Part shown: positions 1 to 8,338 of the stretch, piece after piece | Numbering within the stretch: the stretch's first letter is position 1 | Layout of the letters: the number at the start of each line of letters is the position of its first letter | The notes under the pieces: model-generated | Told to the model about the DNA's origin: nothing | Databases searched by the model: none | What the model saw: the letters and a program-made list of their open reading frames with translations, nothing else | Position numbers and translations under genes: made by a program | Assembly: GCA_030427205.1 (NCBI GenBank) | Contig: JAUHXC010000001.1 | Coordinates: 558,001 to 622,000 of the forward strand | Length of the DNA: 64,000 nt | Direction: 5' to 3' | Source of the DNA: a bacterium | GTDB lineage: Bacteria; Myxococcota_A; Bradymonadia; UBA7976; UBA1532

Positions 1-1549
1 GGTGTCCGCCCCAGCCGCGGTTGCCGCCCCAGCCGTCGAGGTGGGTCAACCCCTGCCCCGCCGCGCCGTGCACCCGCTCGAGGCCGTCGCCGGCGTGCAG
101 GGTGGCCGAGACCGGCGGCGTGCCGCGCAGGCCGGCGCCCCGGCCCAGCCCGCTGGTGCTCAGATAGCCGCCGTTCTCCAAGACCAGTTCGATGCGGCTC
201 GACCCGTCGCCGAGCGGCGCGATGTGGGCCGTCGCCGCGACCCGCGGCAGCGCGCGCCGCAAGCGGTCGGCGACCGCGAACCCGCGCGCGCACTCGGCGG
301 CCAGCTCGGCCACCGGCGGATTGCGCACGGTGTGCATATAGTCCAGCCCGCCGATCTCGACCGGCCCCAGCTGCGGGTGATCGAAGGGCTTCCACGGGGT
401 CACCGCGCCGTCGATCTGCGCGAAGTGGGCCAGGAGCCCGCGCACGACCTTGGGATCGGGCTTGACGAAGAAGTCGGTGGGCTTCTCGTTCTCGACCCCC
501 GCCGCCTTGAACGGATCCCACAGCTCGAGGGTATAGCCCGGCACGCCGAAGGTGACCGCCATCGCGTCGGCCCAGACGCCCACGATGGGCTTGTCGGGGT
601 CGTACATGAAGTCGGGGCAGACCTTCGAGCAGCCGTAGCCGGTGCCCTCGACGATCTCTTTGCCCAGCTGCTCCATCAAGAGCAGGTCGCCGCCGTCGAG
701 CGGGCTGTTCTTGCGATAGGGCTGGGTCAGCAGCGCGCCGGTATAGGTGTGCAGCGTCAGCCCGGCGCCGATGGCCGGGCGGGCGGCGAAGGCGTCGACC
801 GTCGCCCGGCTCTCGGGCGCGCTGAGCGGGTAGTCGCCGCCGTCCATGCCGAACATCGAGAATGGCGACCAATGGGCCGGGAAGTTGCGGTTGAGGTCGA
901 ACCCGTGGGCCAGCGGCGCGCTGATCCAGCGGTGCCCGTCCCACTCGAGCAGCCGCCCTTCGTCGCAGAAGAAGAAGGCCTCGCTCGGGTCGTCGTCGAG
1001 CCGCCGCGGGCGCATGAAGACCGGCAGGTCGGGGTCGGGCACGAACGGGCCCGCCGGGTGCCGCCAGCGCATCCAACGCACCGCGCCGTCGCCGTCGATG
1101 TCCTGCGGGTCGAGGCCGACGCGCACGGTGCCCTCGGGCGGCGGGCGCAGCGACGAGCGCAGGTACGGCCTGCCCTCGCGCATCGCGTCGAAGCCATCGG
1201 GCGACATGCAGGGCATCACATAGGCGGTGTGGGCCTCGAACCAGCGGCGCAGCGCCTTGTCGCCGTCGACGAGCCCCTCGAGCCAGCGCGAGGCGGTGTG
1301 CACCGCGCTCATCACCCCGGTCCACTCGGCGGCGTGGGTGCCGCCGTCGAGCCAGAAGCCGGGGCGGCGGTCGCGATCGGCGCCGGCCGCGCCGAGGGTC
1401 AACAGCAGCAGGGGCCGCCCCTCGGCGGTCTGCCCCAGCGTCTCGAGCGCGCACCACTCGGGGTGGGCCGCGGCGGCGGCGCGACACCACGCCTCCACCT
1501 CGGGCCACCGCAGATATCGATCGGCGCCATACGGCGCGAAGCCACCCAA
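1..1549 (-). CDS. M14-family zinc carboxypeptidase (3' end cut by window edge)
   Basis: About 516 residues are visible and the frame runs off the left edge without a stop. The metallocarboxypeptidase pattern is clear: zinc ligands in GGTHAAEW (His about 72, Glu about 75), the DLNRNFP motif, a third His in LTLHTYTG, and a probable catalytic Glu in YTLELWDP. The family removes C-terminal residues from peptides or cleaves amide-linked substrates. There is no signal peptide, so it is probably cytoplasmic. The frame opens at a stop near 1662 and has no ATG before the conserved region. I chose the TTG at 1549 because AGGGGG lies about five bases upstream and the product then begins just before the usual N-terminal segment. 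The barrel-protein gene lies 111 bases upstream on the same strand. The family is secure; the substrate is unknown. Confidence 0.85.
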   Translation of the reverse strand, partial: MGGFAPYGADRYLRWPEVEAWCRAAAAAHPEWCALETLGQTAEGRPLLLLTLGAAGADRDRRPGFWLDGGTHAAEWTGVMSAVHTASRWLEGLVDGDKALRRWFEAHTAYVMPCMSPDGFDAMREGRPYLRSSLRPPPEGTVRVGLDPQDIDGDGAVRWMRWRHPAGPFVPDPDLPVFMRPRRLDDDPSEAFFFCDEGRLLEWDGHRWISAPLAHGFDLNRNFPAHWSPFSMFGMDGGDYPLSAPESRATVDAFAARPAIGAGLTLHTYTGALLTQPYRKNSPLDGGDLLLMEQLGKEIVEGTGYGCSKVCPDFMYDPDKPIVGVWADAMAVTFGVPGYTLELWDPFKAAGVENEKPTDFFVKPDPKVVRGLLAHFAQIDGAVTPWKPFDHPQLGPVEIGGLDYMHTVRNPPVAELAAECARGFAVADRLRRALPRVAATAHIAPLGDGSSRIELVLENGGYLSTSGLGRGAGLRGTPPVSATLHAGDGLERVHGAAGQGLTHLDGWGGNRGWGGH

Positions 1550-1660
1550 CGCGTCCCCCTGGGTCGAATCCGTAGCCGATTGTGCGCGATCTCGCCGCTC
1601 GGCGCAGCCCTCTTGGCAGTGAGATGTCCGATCGGGGCGCGCGCGATCGGTCCGACAGGC

Positions 1661-2815
1661 TCAGAAACGGCGGCTGCCGGCCACCTCGAGCACCAGCCTG
1701 ATCCCGGTGGTCTGCTCCTCGACGCCGGGCACCGTCGACGCGCCGGGATCGAGCTGCTCGTCGTCGTAGAGCAGGTACAGCCGGGTCCGCGACAGCCCGG
1801 GCAGCAGGATGTCGAGGTCGCCGAAGAGCCCGGCGGTCAGCCGCTGCCGACCGACCACCGATCCGCCTTCGGGCCGCCGATCGAAGGTCGACCAGCGCAG
1901 GGCCACCCCGAGCCACTCCGCCACCAGCCGGGCGTCGGCCCACACCTCGAGCGCCTCGCCATCCTCGTCGCCGCGGCCTTCGATGCCCATCGCCCGCAGG
2001 TACATCAGCCCCAGGCCGTAGTCCGGGTGGTCCACCGTCAGCGCGCCGCCGAGCCGGTCGTTGCGCGCCGGATCGGGCTCGGGCCCCTCCGAACCCAGGC
2101 GGGCGACCCCGTGCAGACCCACCGCGAGCGGCGCCCCGTCGATCTCGGCCAGCGGCATCTCGAGGGTGAGGCGGGCGGTGAAGTTCTTGCCTTCGTTGAG
2201 CTCGGTCTCGGCCCGCCCTTCGCCGTTGCTCGCGCCTATGGCCAGCGTGATCATGTCGTCGAGAAAGCGCAGCCCGACCACCGCGCCGAGCTCGTTGGCG
2301 TCGAAGAGCCCGAACTGCTCGGCGAGCAGATCTCCACTCGCGCGCAGATGGAACCGGGGCAGCAGCGCCTCGAGCCACGGGTCGCGGGTCAGGCCCAGCT
2401 CGATGTCGAGGCCCACCGGACCCAGCTGACCGGTGTAGAAGCCCCGGGCGCGCCGCACCCGCATGACCAGCGAGTTGCCGGCGACCCCGATATAGCTGCC
2501 CGCCGCGGCGGTGCGCACCGCCTCCAGCCGCAGCTCGGCGCCGAGCCCCGACGACGCGAAGTAGCCCGCGCCCAGCTCGGCCCGGTCGACGAAGAAGGCG
2601 TTGGCCGTCTCGTCGTCGCCGCCGCCGCGGGCGCGGCTGGCGTAGCCATAGCCGGTGAAGATCTCGCCCTGCACGGTGAGCTGCGAGCGGTCGTCTCCGC
2701 CGGGGAAGGGGTCGGGCCGGCGCTCACCGCAGCCGGCGACGCCCATCGAACACAGCAACAGGAGGCCCGGCGCGAACCGGGCGATCAACGGGACGCGGGG
2801 CGATAGCCCAGCCAT
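1661..2815 (-). CDS. Exported outer-membrane beta-barrel protein
   Basis: A 384-residue protein. It starts with a hydrophobic segment ending in MGVAGC, a possible lipobox with Cys 29, followed by many alternating amphipathic stretches and a C-terminal Phe (GSRRF), the usual end of an outer-membrane barrel strand. I recognise no enzyme motif. Having both a lipobox-like Cys and a C-terminal Phe is unusual, so it could be a lipidated barrel or have an ordinary signal peptidase I site nearby. The ATG at 2815 has GAGGAGG four bases upstream and overlaps the end of the DUF2252 gene by 31 bases, so the two are translationally linked. Function unknown; perhaps a porin or an envelope assembly factor. 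Confidence 0.7.
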   Translation of the reverse strand: MAGLSPRVPLIARFAPGLLLLCSMGVAGCGERRPDPFPGGDDRSQLTVQGEIFTGYGYASRARGGGDDETANAFFVDRAELGAGYFASSGLGAELRLEAVRTAAAGSYIGVAGNSLVMRVRRARGFYTGQLGPVGLDIELGLTRDPWLEALLPRFHLRASGDLLAEQFGLFDANELGAVVGLRFLDDMITLAIGASNGEGRAETELNEGKNFTARLTLEMPLAEIDGAPLAVGLHGVARLGSEGPEPDPARNDRLGGALTVDHPDYGLGLMYLRAMGIEGRGDEDGEALEVWADARLVAEWLGVALRWSTFDRRPEGGSVVGRQRLTAGLFGDLDILLPGLSRTRLYLLYDDEQLDPGASTVPGVEEQTTGIRLVLEVAGSRRF

Positions 2816-4227
2816 GGTCCCTCCTCGGCCAGGAGCTGCACGAAGGCCGCGTAGTCGGCCTCGGTGCGGGGCAGGTACTGCTCGACGAAGCCGGTCGTCT
2901 CGCCGACGAACGCCGATGCGGCGTCGCCCAGCGCGGCGACGATCGGGTCGAGCCCCGGCTGGCCGTCGAGGGTCGTGGCCCGCGCGTGACTGCGGGCGAG
3001 CAGGCGCCCGGCCACCCGGGCCAGATCGGCCACGTCCTGCACCGTCCAGCGGCTCTCGGCCATGCGGTCGACGATGCGCTCGACGTCGATGCCCTTCTGA
3101 TACTTGGTGCGCTCGCGGATACGGACCTGCAGCGGCTCCGCCTCCGACCAGCCGAGCAGCGGATCGCAGTCGGGGCGCACGTGCAGCCGACGCTGCGCCT
3201 CGACCACCCGCCGGCCGTTGCCCACGAACGCCCGATCGCTGAGGTGCCGCGCCGGCCCGCGGGTCGGGTCGAGCACCTCTTTGATCTCGAGCAGCCGGTC
3301 ATCGTCGAGCGCCGGCGTGGGCCCCTCGATCAGCGCGTAGTAGCGCCGCAGCGGATAGCTGCTCACCCCGGCGCCCAGGCGGCGGGAGATGCCCTTGATC
3401 GCGAAGAAGCCGGCCGGCTCGGCGCCCAACAGCGTCGCCGGGTAGCCGCTCAGCAGGCCGCGCACCAGGCGATCTTCATCGGGCGCCAGCGGGGTGACCC
3501 GATCGGTGATCAGGCCATCCACCGGGCGCTCGACGTCGCCGTGGAACATCACCCGCGCGCTGCCCTCGACGACGGTGTACTCGTCGAGGGCCTCCTGCAC
3601 GTCGCCGTCGCGCTTCGCCCGGCGGAAGAGGTCGTCGACGATGACCCCGAAGCCGGCCCGCGGGCGCACCTCGATCGGCGGCTGCCCGGCGTCGAGGGCC
3701 GCGATCTCGGCCACATAGCCCGCGCCGACCGCCTCGACCACCGGCGCGAGCGCTTCGAAGTCGAGGCCCGCTTCGCGCAGCGCCATCGCGAACCCCAGGG
3801 CCAGCCGGCGCACGTCCTGATGGAACGGCCCGTACATCGCCGCGTCGAAGTCGTTGTACTCGAAGACGAGCACGCCCTCCGCCGGGCGATAGGTGCCCAG
3901 GTTCTCCGGGTGCGGATCACCCACCAGCAGCACCCGCGACGCCGGGCCCGACGCGAAGCGGGTGGGCACCGAGCCCGGCCCGGGGCGGGTCGTATCGTCG
4001 ATGAAGACCCGCATGTTGCCGCGGAAGTAGTAGTACGGCCGCGACGCCATCTTGCGGAACTTGTCGGCCACCGCGTCGGGGGCCCGCTCGAGCAGGATGC
4101 GGTTGTCGTCGACCATGGTCGACTGCAGCCAGCTCACCCGGGCGTCCGATGACGGCGCGTCGCAACCGGAGAGCGGCAGGAGGAGGGCCAGCGCCAGCCC
4201 GAAGGCCAGCTGGGCGGATGTGCGCAT
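2785..4227 (-). CDS. DUF2252-family lipoprotein
   Basis: A 480-residue protein with a lipoprotein signal (LLPLSGC, Cys 22). DUF2252 hallmarks are GDPHPENLG (about 103-111), YNDFD (about 124-128) and a downstream DVRRLALG helix. DUF2252 proteins resemble aminoglycoside phosphotransferase/HipA-like kinase folds, and the GDxHxxN plus D pattern matches their catalytic loop, but no substrate is established. An exported, lipidated copy is notable because a kinase would not normally find ATP outside the cytoplasm. The frame stays open upstream of 4227, but the lipoprotein signal fixes the ATG at 4227. Its 3' end overlaps the barrel-protein gene, suggesting a shared envelope role. Confidence 0.8.
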   Translation of the reverse strand: MRTSAQLAFGLALALLLPLSGCDAPSSDARVSWLQSTMVDDNRILLERAPDAVADKFRKMASRPYYYFRGNMRVFIDDTTRPGPGSVPTRFASGPASRVLLVGDPHPENLGTYRPAEGVLVFEYNDFDAAMYGPFHQDVRRLALGFAMALREAGLDFEALAPVVEAVGAGYVAEIAALDAGQPPIEVRPRAGFGVIVDDLFRRAKRDGDVQEALDEYTVVEGSARVMFHGDVERPVDGLITDRVTPLAPDEDRLVRGLLSGYPATLLGAEPAGFFAIKGISRRLGAGVSSYPLRRYYALIEGPTPALDDDRLLEIKEVLDPTRGPARHLSDRAFVGNGRRVVEAQRRLHVRPDCDPLLGWSEAEPLQVRIRERTKYQKGIDVERIVDRMAESRWTVQDVADLARVAGRLLARSHARATTLDGQPGLDPIVAALGDAASAFVGETTGFVEQYLPRTEADYAAFVQLLAEEGPWLGYRPASR

Positions 4228-4318
4228 GCTCTCGCAATACGCGCTCGATGTGACAGCTGGGAAACAGCTCGGTGCCGGTCTCGATCGGATCGGCCGCGGC
4301 GCCCGCGCCGTGCGGGAT

Positions 4319-5524
4319 TCAGCGCCCCAGATTGAGCCGGAAGTACCAGTCGAAGTTGAGGGTGTCGATCTGCAGGTTGCCGGCGAACGCGCGCAGCGGG
4401 CCGACGAAGGTGAGACAGTCGCCGCCCTGCACGAACTCGCTCGCGCTGCGGAAGGTGAGCGACCAGCCGTCGAGGGTGCGCATGTCCCAGCACGTGCTCG
4501 AGCCGCCGCACGGCGTGCCCGCCCCGTCCAGCGTGCCGGCGACGCGCACGATGCGCCCCACATCACCCGGCAGCGGCGCGGCGGCCGCGTCGAGGATCGA
4601 GACCGGGTTGTCTTCGGAGACGAGCACCCAGTTGGCGGCGAACTGGATCTGCGGCACGCCGTCGAACTGCCCGACGCGGGTCACGGTGAAGGAGAGCCGC
4701 TGACCGACGCGGATATCAAACGGCGGGATGGCCTCGGCGTCGTTGAAGTCGAGATAGACCTCCATGGTGGCCTGACCGTCACCGAGCCAGAAGCGGGTCT
4801 GACTCGGCGGCACGGGCACGTTCTCCGAGCGGAACATGGTGGCGGTCACCGTAGCTTCGACCACCTGCACCTGCACCTCGGCGACCTCGCCGTCGATGCC
4901 CGGGCCGGCGGCGATGACATCGTCCAGGCCCGAGTCGTAGTTGGCCGGCCAGCGACCGAAGAGCGGCACCCCGCCCGCGGGGACCTCGGCGCCCGGCCGA
5001 ATCTGCCCGGTGAAGTCGTCGAGCAGCCGGCATTCGCCCTCGCCTTCGCCCTCCCCTTCACCTTCACCCTCGCCTTCACCCTCGCCTTCGCCTTCGCCCT
5101 CGCCTTCGCCCTCGCCCTCACCTTCCCCTTCGCCCTCGCCCTCGCCCTCGCCTTCCCCTTCGCCCTCACCTTCCCCTTCACCCTCGCCCTCACCTTCCCC
5201 TTCGCCCTCGCCTTCCCCTTCGCCCTCACCTTCCCCTTCGCCTTCCCCTTCGCCCTCGCCTTCCCCTTCGCCCTCGCCTTCCCCTTCGCCCTCGCCTTCC
5301 CCTTCACCGCCGATACCCATATCGGCGTCGGCGCACATGCACGGGCCGAAGTTGCGGTCATCGCCGCACATCTGGGTGCTCTCGGAGCCGTCGGCGCAGG
5401 TGCACACGTCGGTGCCGCCCGGCGTGCAGTCGTCGTTGCTGCCGCCGCGGCCGCCGCTCGGGGCACACCCGAGGGTCAGGAGACCGAGCAAAGCCGCAGA
5501 CAAGAAGAAGAGTCGGGACACCAT
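4319..5524 (-). CDS. (Gly-Glu)n-linker lipoprotein with OB-fold-like domain
   Basis: A 401-residue lipoprotein (lipobox LLTLGC near residue 20). A short Cys-rich head is followed by about 90 residues of strictly alternating Gly-Glu, then a folded domain of about 230 residues. That domain has the run of an OB-fold of the kind found in secreted nucleases ([42 protein letters not shown]). It is clearly paralogous to the product of 8339-9349, sharing RFW, CGG..CWD and FVGPL segments in the same order. The linker probably spans the periplasm or projects the domain from the surface. The ATG at 5524 has GGAGG five bases upstream. A 16-bp palindrome lies 33 bases upstream of the start. The binding partner is unknown. 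Confidence 0.75.
   Translation of the reverse strand: MVSRLFFLSAALLGLLTLGCAPSGGRGGSNDDCTPGGTDVCTCADGSESTQMCGDDRNFGPCMCADADMGIGGEGEGEGEGEGEGEGEGEGEGEGEGEGEGEGEGEGEGEGEGEGEGEGEGEGEGEGEGEGEGEGEGEGEGEGEGEGEGEGEGEGEGEGEGEGECRLLDDFTGQIRPGAEVPAGGVPLFGRWPANYDSGLDDVIAAGPGIDGEVAEVQVQVVEATVTATMFRSENVPVPPSQTRFWLGDGQATMEVYLDFNDAEAIPPFDIRVGQRLSFTVTRVGQFDGVPQIQFAANWVLVSEDNPVSILDAAAAPLPGDVGRIVRVAGTLDGAGTPCGGSSTCWDMRTLDGWSLTFRSASEFVQGGDCLTFVGPLRAFAGNLQIDTLNFDWYFRLNLGR
5032..5306. repeat. Degenerate hexanucleotide tract encoding (Gly-Glu)n
   Basis: About 275 bp of near-perfect six-base units (minus strand GGCGAA, GGCGAG, GGGGAA, GGTGAA variants) encoding about 45 Gly-Glu pairs inside the lipoprotein gene. Third-position variation between units keeps the amino-acid pattern exact, so the protein repeat appears to be under selection. 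The array could still change length by slippage. Confidence 0.9.
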
Positions 5525-5556
5525 GGAGACCTCCGGTGGCGAAGCGCGCGCATCCT

Positions 5557-5572
5557 ACCGGAGCACTCCGGT
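5557..5572. promoter_or_regulatory. Palindrome upstream of the (GE)n lipoprotein gene
   Basis: ACCGGAGCACTCCGGT has two perfect 7-base arms around a 2-base centre. Read on the minus strand it directly abuts TAGGAT (5552-5557), a possible -10 element, and lies 33 bases upstream of the ATG at 5524. The position suits a repressor operator. No clear -35 was found, so this is a structural observation. Confidence 0.35.
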
Positions 5573-5630
5573 CGATGCACGCGGTCGTCCATCGGCGCGC
5601 GGTGGCGCGCCGCTCGGAAGCCGGGGCGGG

Positions 5631-6068
5631 TCAGGCGCTCGCGGTGATGATGCGCTTGCGGCGGGCGAAGGGGTCGTTGGCCCGAGGCGCGACCTGGAAG
5701 TCGCGGTCGATGACGACACAGCGGTGGTTGTCGTCGTCGGGGTAGGCCTGCACGACGCCGCGCAGCGTCGAGCACCGCGGCTGACCCCCGCGGGGATCGA
5801 TGAACAGGTTGCCCGCGTTGCGGAACAGGCCGGCGACCCGCGAGTGGCTGCGCGGGTGCAGCCCGAGCTGATCCATGTCGTGGAAGTACGTCCGGTAGAT
5901 CAGGCGGCGGGCGCCGTCCTGCTTGACCAGCTCGGCGTAGTAAGGCGCCGGGGCAGCCGCGTCGCGGTTGGGGCCAGAGACGAACTCCAGCTCGGCGTCA
6001 TCGAGGTCGATCGGTCGATCGTCGGGCAGCGCGTCGGCCGCCCAATCGTCGTGGGCCAGGTCCGGCAT
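5631..6068 (-). CDS. Hypothetical acidic protein
   Basis: A 145-residue protein that I do not recognise. It has an acidic N-terminus (roughly residues 1-30), a central [18 protein letters not shown] segment and a C-terminus rich in Arg and Asp. There is no signal peptide or membrane segment, so it is probably cytoplasmic. The ATG at 6068 has GAGGAG about 11 bases upstream, longer than ideal. Codon use matches its neighbours, which supports a real gene. It is transcribed divergently from the GAF membrane protein; the 233-base gap between them must hold both promoters. Confidence 0.6.
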   Translation of the reverse strand: MPDLAHDDWAADALPDDRPIDLDDAELEFVSGPNRDAAAPAPYYAELVKQDGARRLIYRTYFHDMDQLGLHPRSHSRVAGLFRNAGNLFIDPRGGQPRCSTLRGVVQAYPDDDNHRCVVIDRDFQVAPRANDPFARRKRIITASA

Positions 6069-6301
6069 GTGGACTCTTGCTCCTCAGCGGCCGTCGTTCC
6101 CGGCGGCCGTGGTGTTCATGAAAGCCCCGATCCGCTCGGGGATGAAGAAGGGCCGAACACGGTATTCGGCGCGCGCTTTATAGGCGTTCGGCCGGCCATG
6201 GTAAAGGGATTTCCGCGCAACCGATCGCCGACGAGCCGCCATCGGGGCCTCGACGGTGCTATCTTCGGAACCGTACGCCGCATTGCGCGGAAGGCGCTGT
6301 G

Positions 6302-7897
6302 ATGACGCCCAGATCTCCCCAGAACCGAGCCGAGCCCGCCGATCGACGCGCGGCCATCGTGGCCCTGACGGCGGTTTTTGCGCTCGGCGCCGACCTGCTG
6401 CTGCCGCTGCCGCCGGGGCTGACCGTGCCGCTGTATACCGGCGCGGTGCTGGTCGCGGCGGTGGTCGCCGGCGCGATCGCCGGGCTGACGATGGCGATCG
6501 GATGCACGGTGGTCCTGGTGGTGGCCCACGGCTCCGAGACCGGAGACGCGGCGCTCATCGGCACGACGGCGCTGCTCTTGGGGGCAGCGTTCGTGGGCCG
6601 GGTCATCGACCGGCTGCGCGCGCGCATGATCCGCCTCGAGCACGTCGTGAGCGTGCTGCGGCGGGAGAGCCGGCCGATCACGATCGATACGCAGCCCGAC
6701 CCGACGCCCGACCCGGCGCCCGAGCCGACGGCCCCGGCGCGCCGACCGAACACCGGCAACCTGCCGCGGCTGCTCTATCGCTACGCGCGCCTGCTCAACG
6801 TCACCGACGAGGACGCCATCTACACCGGCCTGGCGCTGACCCTCGAAGAGGTGCTGCCCGCCGAGCGGGTCGCGGTCTACGCCATCGACGGCGAGCAGAT
6901 CCGGCTGGCGGCCGGCGAGCGGCTGCCCGCGCCGCCGGTGGACGTGGCCAGCCGCGGCGCCACGCCGATCTTCACCCGCGACGACGACACCGACACCGTC
7001 TTCGGCCGGGTGCGGGCGGGGGCCGACGGCCCGGTGACCGCGGTCATCATCGTGCGCGAGCCCGGGCGGGCGCGACGCCCCGGCGCGCTGAAGCTGCTGG
7101 CCACCTTCCTCGAGTGGGCGTCGGCCAGCGTGGGCCATGCCCGGGCTCTGGATCGCCTGGATGTGGGGCAGAAGGTCGAGAGCGTGCGGCTGGCGGAGGC
7201 CCGCGGCCGGGCGACGGCCCGGGTATTCGCCGAGACCGGCTCGATCCCGCTGCTGCTGCCCGACGACCCGTCGGTCGACATGGCGCTCGGACCGCGGCGC
7301 GCCCGGGCGCCGCGCCCCTCGCCGGCCGCGGTCTTCGACCCCGGCCACGAGCCACCGGCGGTCGATACATCCAACGACGATACCGAGCGCATCGCCCCTC
7401 AGGCCATCGCCGGCGCGTTCGCCGACGAGCTCGCCGAGCGCCGCCGGATCGACAGCCTGCCCTTCGACCCGGCGCCTCCGCCCGCCGAGGGCCCCGGACG
7501 GATGACCGCCATCGACCCGCCCGGCGCGGCGCTGGCCGACATGCGACCGGGCGCGCGGGCCGATAGCGAGCCCAACGCCATCGAGGTGAGCGCCAGCCAT
7601 ATCTCCAGTGATGTGCGCGACGCGATCGAGCGCATGGCCCGTCGCCTCGCGAGCAACCCCACGCCGAGCGCCTCGGTGGACGGCAGCGCCGCCGAGCCGC
7701 CCATCGCCGAGATCGAAGGCCTCAGCCACGGACGCATCGACGACGACATGGTCGCGGCCGAGGAGCTGCCGCTCATCGGCGGCCCGGGCCTGGGGGTCGC
7801 CGCCGAGCTGGGGCGCAGCCCGGTCAACGACCGCTTCGCCCACCTGCTCGCCGACCTCTCCGACCACCTCGACGGCGAGGGCGATTCGAGCCGCTGA
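6302..7897 (+). CDS. Membrane protein with cytoplasmic GAF-like domain
   Basis: A 531-residue protein. The first about 105 residues form three or four membrane helices (for example VALTAVFALGADLLL and GTTALLLGAAFVG). A Pro-rich linker follows, then a GAF-like region at about 155-275 (LYRYARLLNVTDED, a VAVYAI strand, ending in a helix). The last 200 residues are polar and low in predicted structure. It has no histidine-kinase or GGDEF motif, so it looks like a sensor or scaffold. I chose ATG 6302 over GTG 6299 because GGAAGG lies seven bases upstream. PelD has a comparable TM-plus-GAF layout, but no pel genes are nearby. Function unknown. Confidence 0.65.
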   Translation: MTPRSPQNRAEPADRRAAIVALTAVFALGADLLLPLPPGLTVPLYTGAVLVAAVVAGAIAGLTMAIGCTVVLVVAHGSETGDAALIGTTALLLGAAFVGRVIDRLRARMIRLEHVVSVLRRESRPITIDTQPDPTPDPAPEPTAPARRPNTGNLPRLLYRYARLLNVTDEDAIYTGLALTLEEVLPAERVAVYAIDGEQIRLAAGERLPAPPVDVASRGATPIFTRDDDTDTVFGRVRAGADGPVTAVIIVREPGRARRPGALKLLATFLEWASASVGHARALDRLDVGQKVESVRLAEARGRATARVFAETGSIPLLLPDDPSVDMALGPRRARAPRPSPAAVFDPGHEPPAVDTSNDDTERIAPQAIAGAFADELAERRRIDSLPFDPAPPPAEGPGRMTAIDPPGAALADMRPGARADSEPNAIEVSASHISSDVRDAIERMARRLASNPTPSASVDGSAAEPPIAEIEGLSHGRIDDDMVAAEELPLIGGPGLGVAAELGRSPVNDRFAHLLADLSDHLDGEGDSSR

Positions 7898-8338
7898 TCG
7901 ACGCCGAAGGGGGTCTCGGAGGCTGTAGTGCATAGCCCGACACATCGCCCAGCACGGTCCCGTTCACCGATTTCGGCGTCGTCAGGCGCTCGAAATACTT
8001 CGAGTATTTCTGCGACCCTCCTCCTTGAACTCGGCGAACGGCCCCGCACCGGGCTCGGTCGTCTACGCCCTACAGCCTCCTCGGTGACCCTCGACGGCGG
8101 CCGACGTCCTCCGACGAGCGGCCGTATATCCCGCCACGACGCCGACACGGAATTGCACTGGCCGCGGTGCACCCCGAGCCGGTATATGGAACCCGACCGA
8201 GGCGCCGAAGGCGTGACCCGGCGACCGACGATGTCACCGACTCGTCACCTGCCCGTCGCCTCTTCGCGCGCCGCGAGCGGCTGAATGCCGCGATTTCGAG
8301 CCGCGGGTTCGAGGCCCGCTGACGACCGAGGAGCTGCC
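7898..8338. other. Intergenic region without a supported gene
   Basis: A 441-base stretch between two rightward genes. Neither strand holds a reading frame with convincing codon use or a ribosome-binding site. It contains an AT-rich hairpin (7992-8010), a TATATG at 8193-8198 and a T-arm-like hairpin at 8303-8319. It presumably carries the promoter of the six-gene envelope operon, but I could not identify a good -35/-10 pair. Confidence 0.6.
7992..8010. promoter_or_regulatory. AT-rich inverted repeat
   Basis: GAAATACT-TCG-AGTATTTC is a perfect 8-base inverted repeat around a 3-base loop, conspicuously AT-rich against its surroundings. No T-run follows, so it is a poor intrinsic terminator. 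It could be an operator for the downstream operon or an mRNA hairpin ending the upstream transcript. Confidence 0.4.

Noticed and set aside
2..2806. A 934-codon plus-strand open frame
   Set aside because: It is antisense to the M14 peptidase, barrel protein and DUF2252 genes. Its composition (His, Arg, Ala, Pro) is the usual shadow of GC-rich coding DNA, with no domain.
5032..5306. Tandem array that might be CRISPR-like
   Set aside because: Six-base units in frame with a lipoprotein, no unique spacers and no cas genes; it encodes Gly-Glu.
6085..6120. An 11-codon open frame upstream of the hypothetical gene at 5631-6068, possibly an attenuator leader
   Set aside because: No run of regulatory codons, no paired hairpins and no ribosome-binding site of its own; probably chance.
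8151..8166. A sigma-54-like TGGCC...TGCA site before the envelope operon
   Set aside because: The GG to GC spacing is about three bases too short for a -24/-12 promoter.
8303..8319. A T-arm-like hairpin (GCGGG-TTCGAGG-CCCGC) suggesting a tRNA
   Set aside because: The acceptor pairing upstream has a mismatch, the would-be anticodon loop has five rather than seven bases, and the T-loop lacks the usual pyrimidine. No tRNA fold could be completed.
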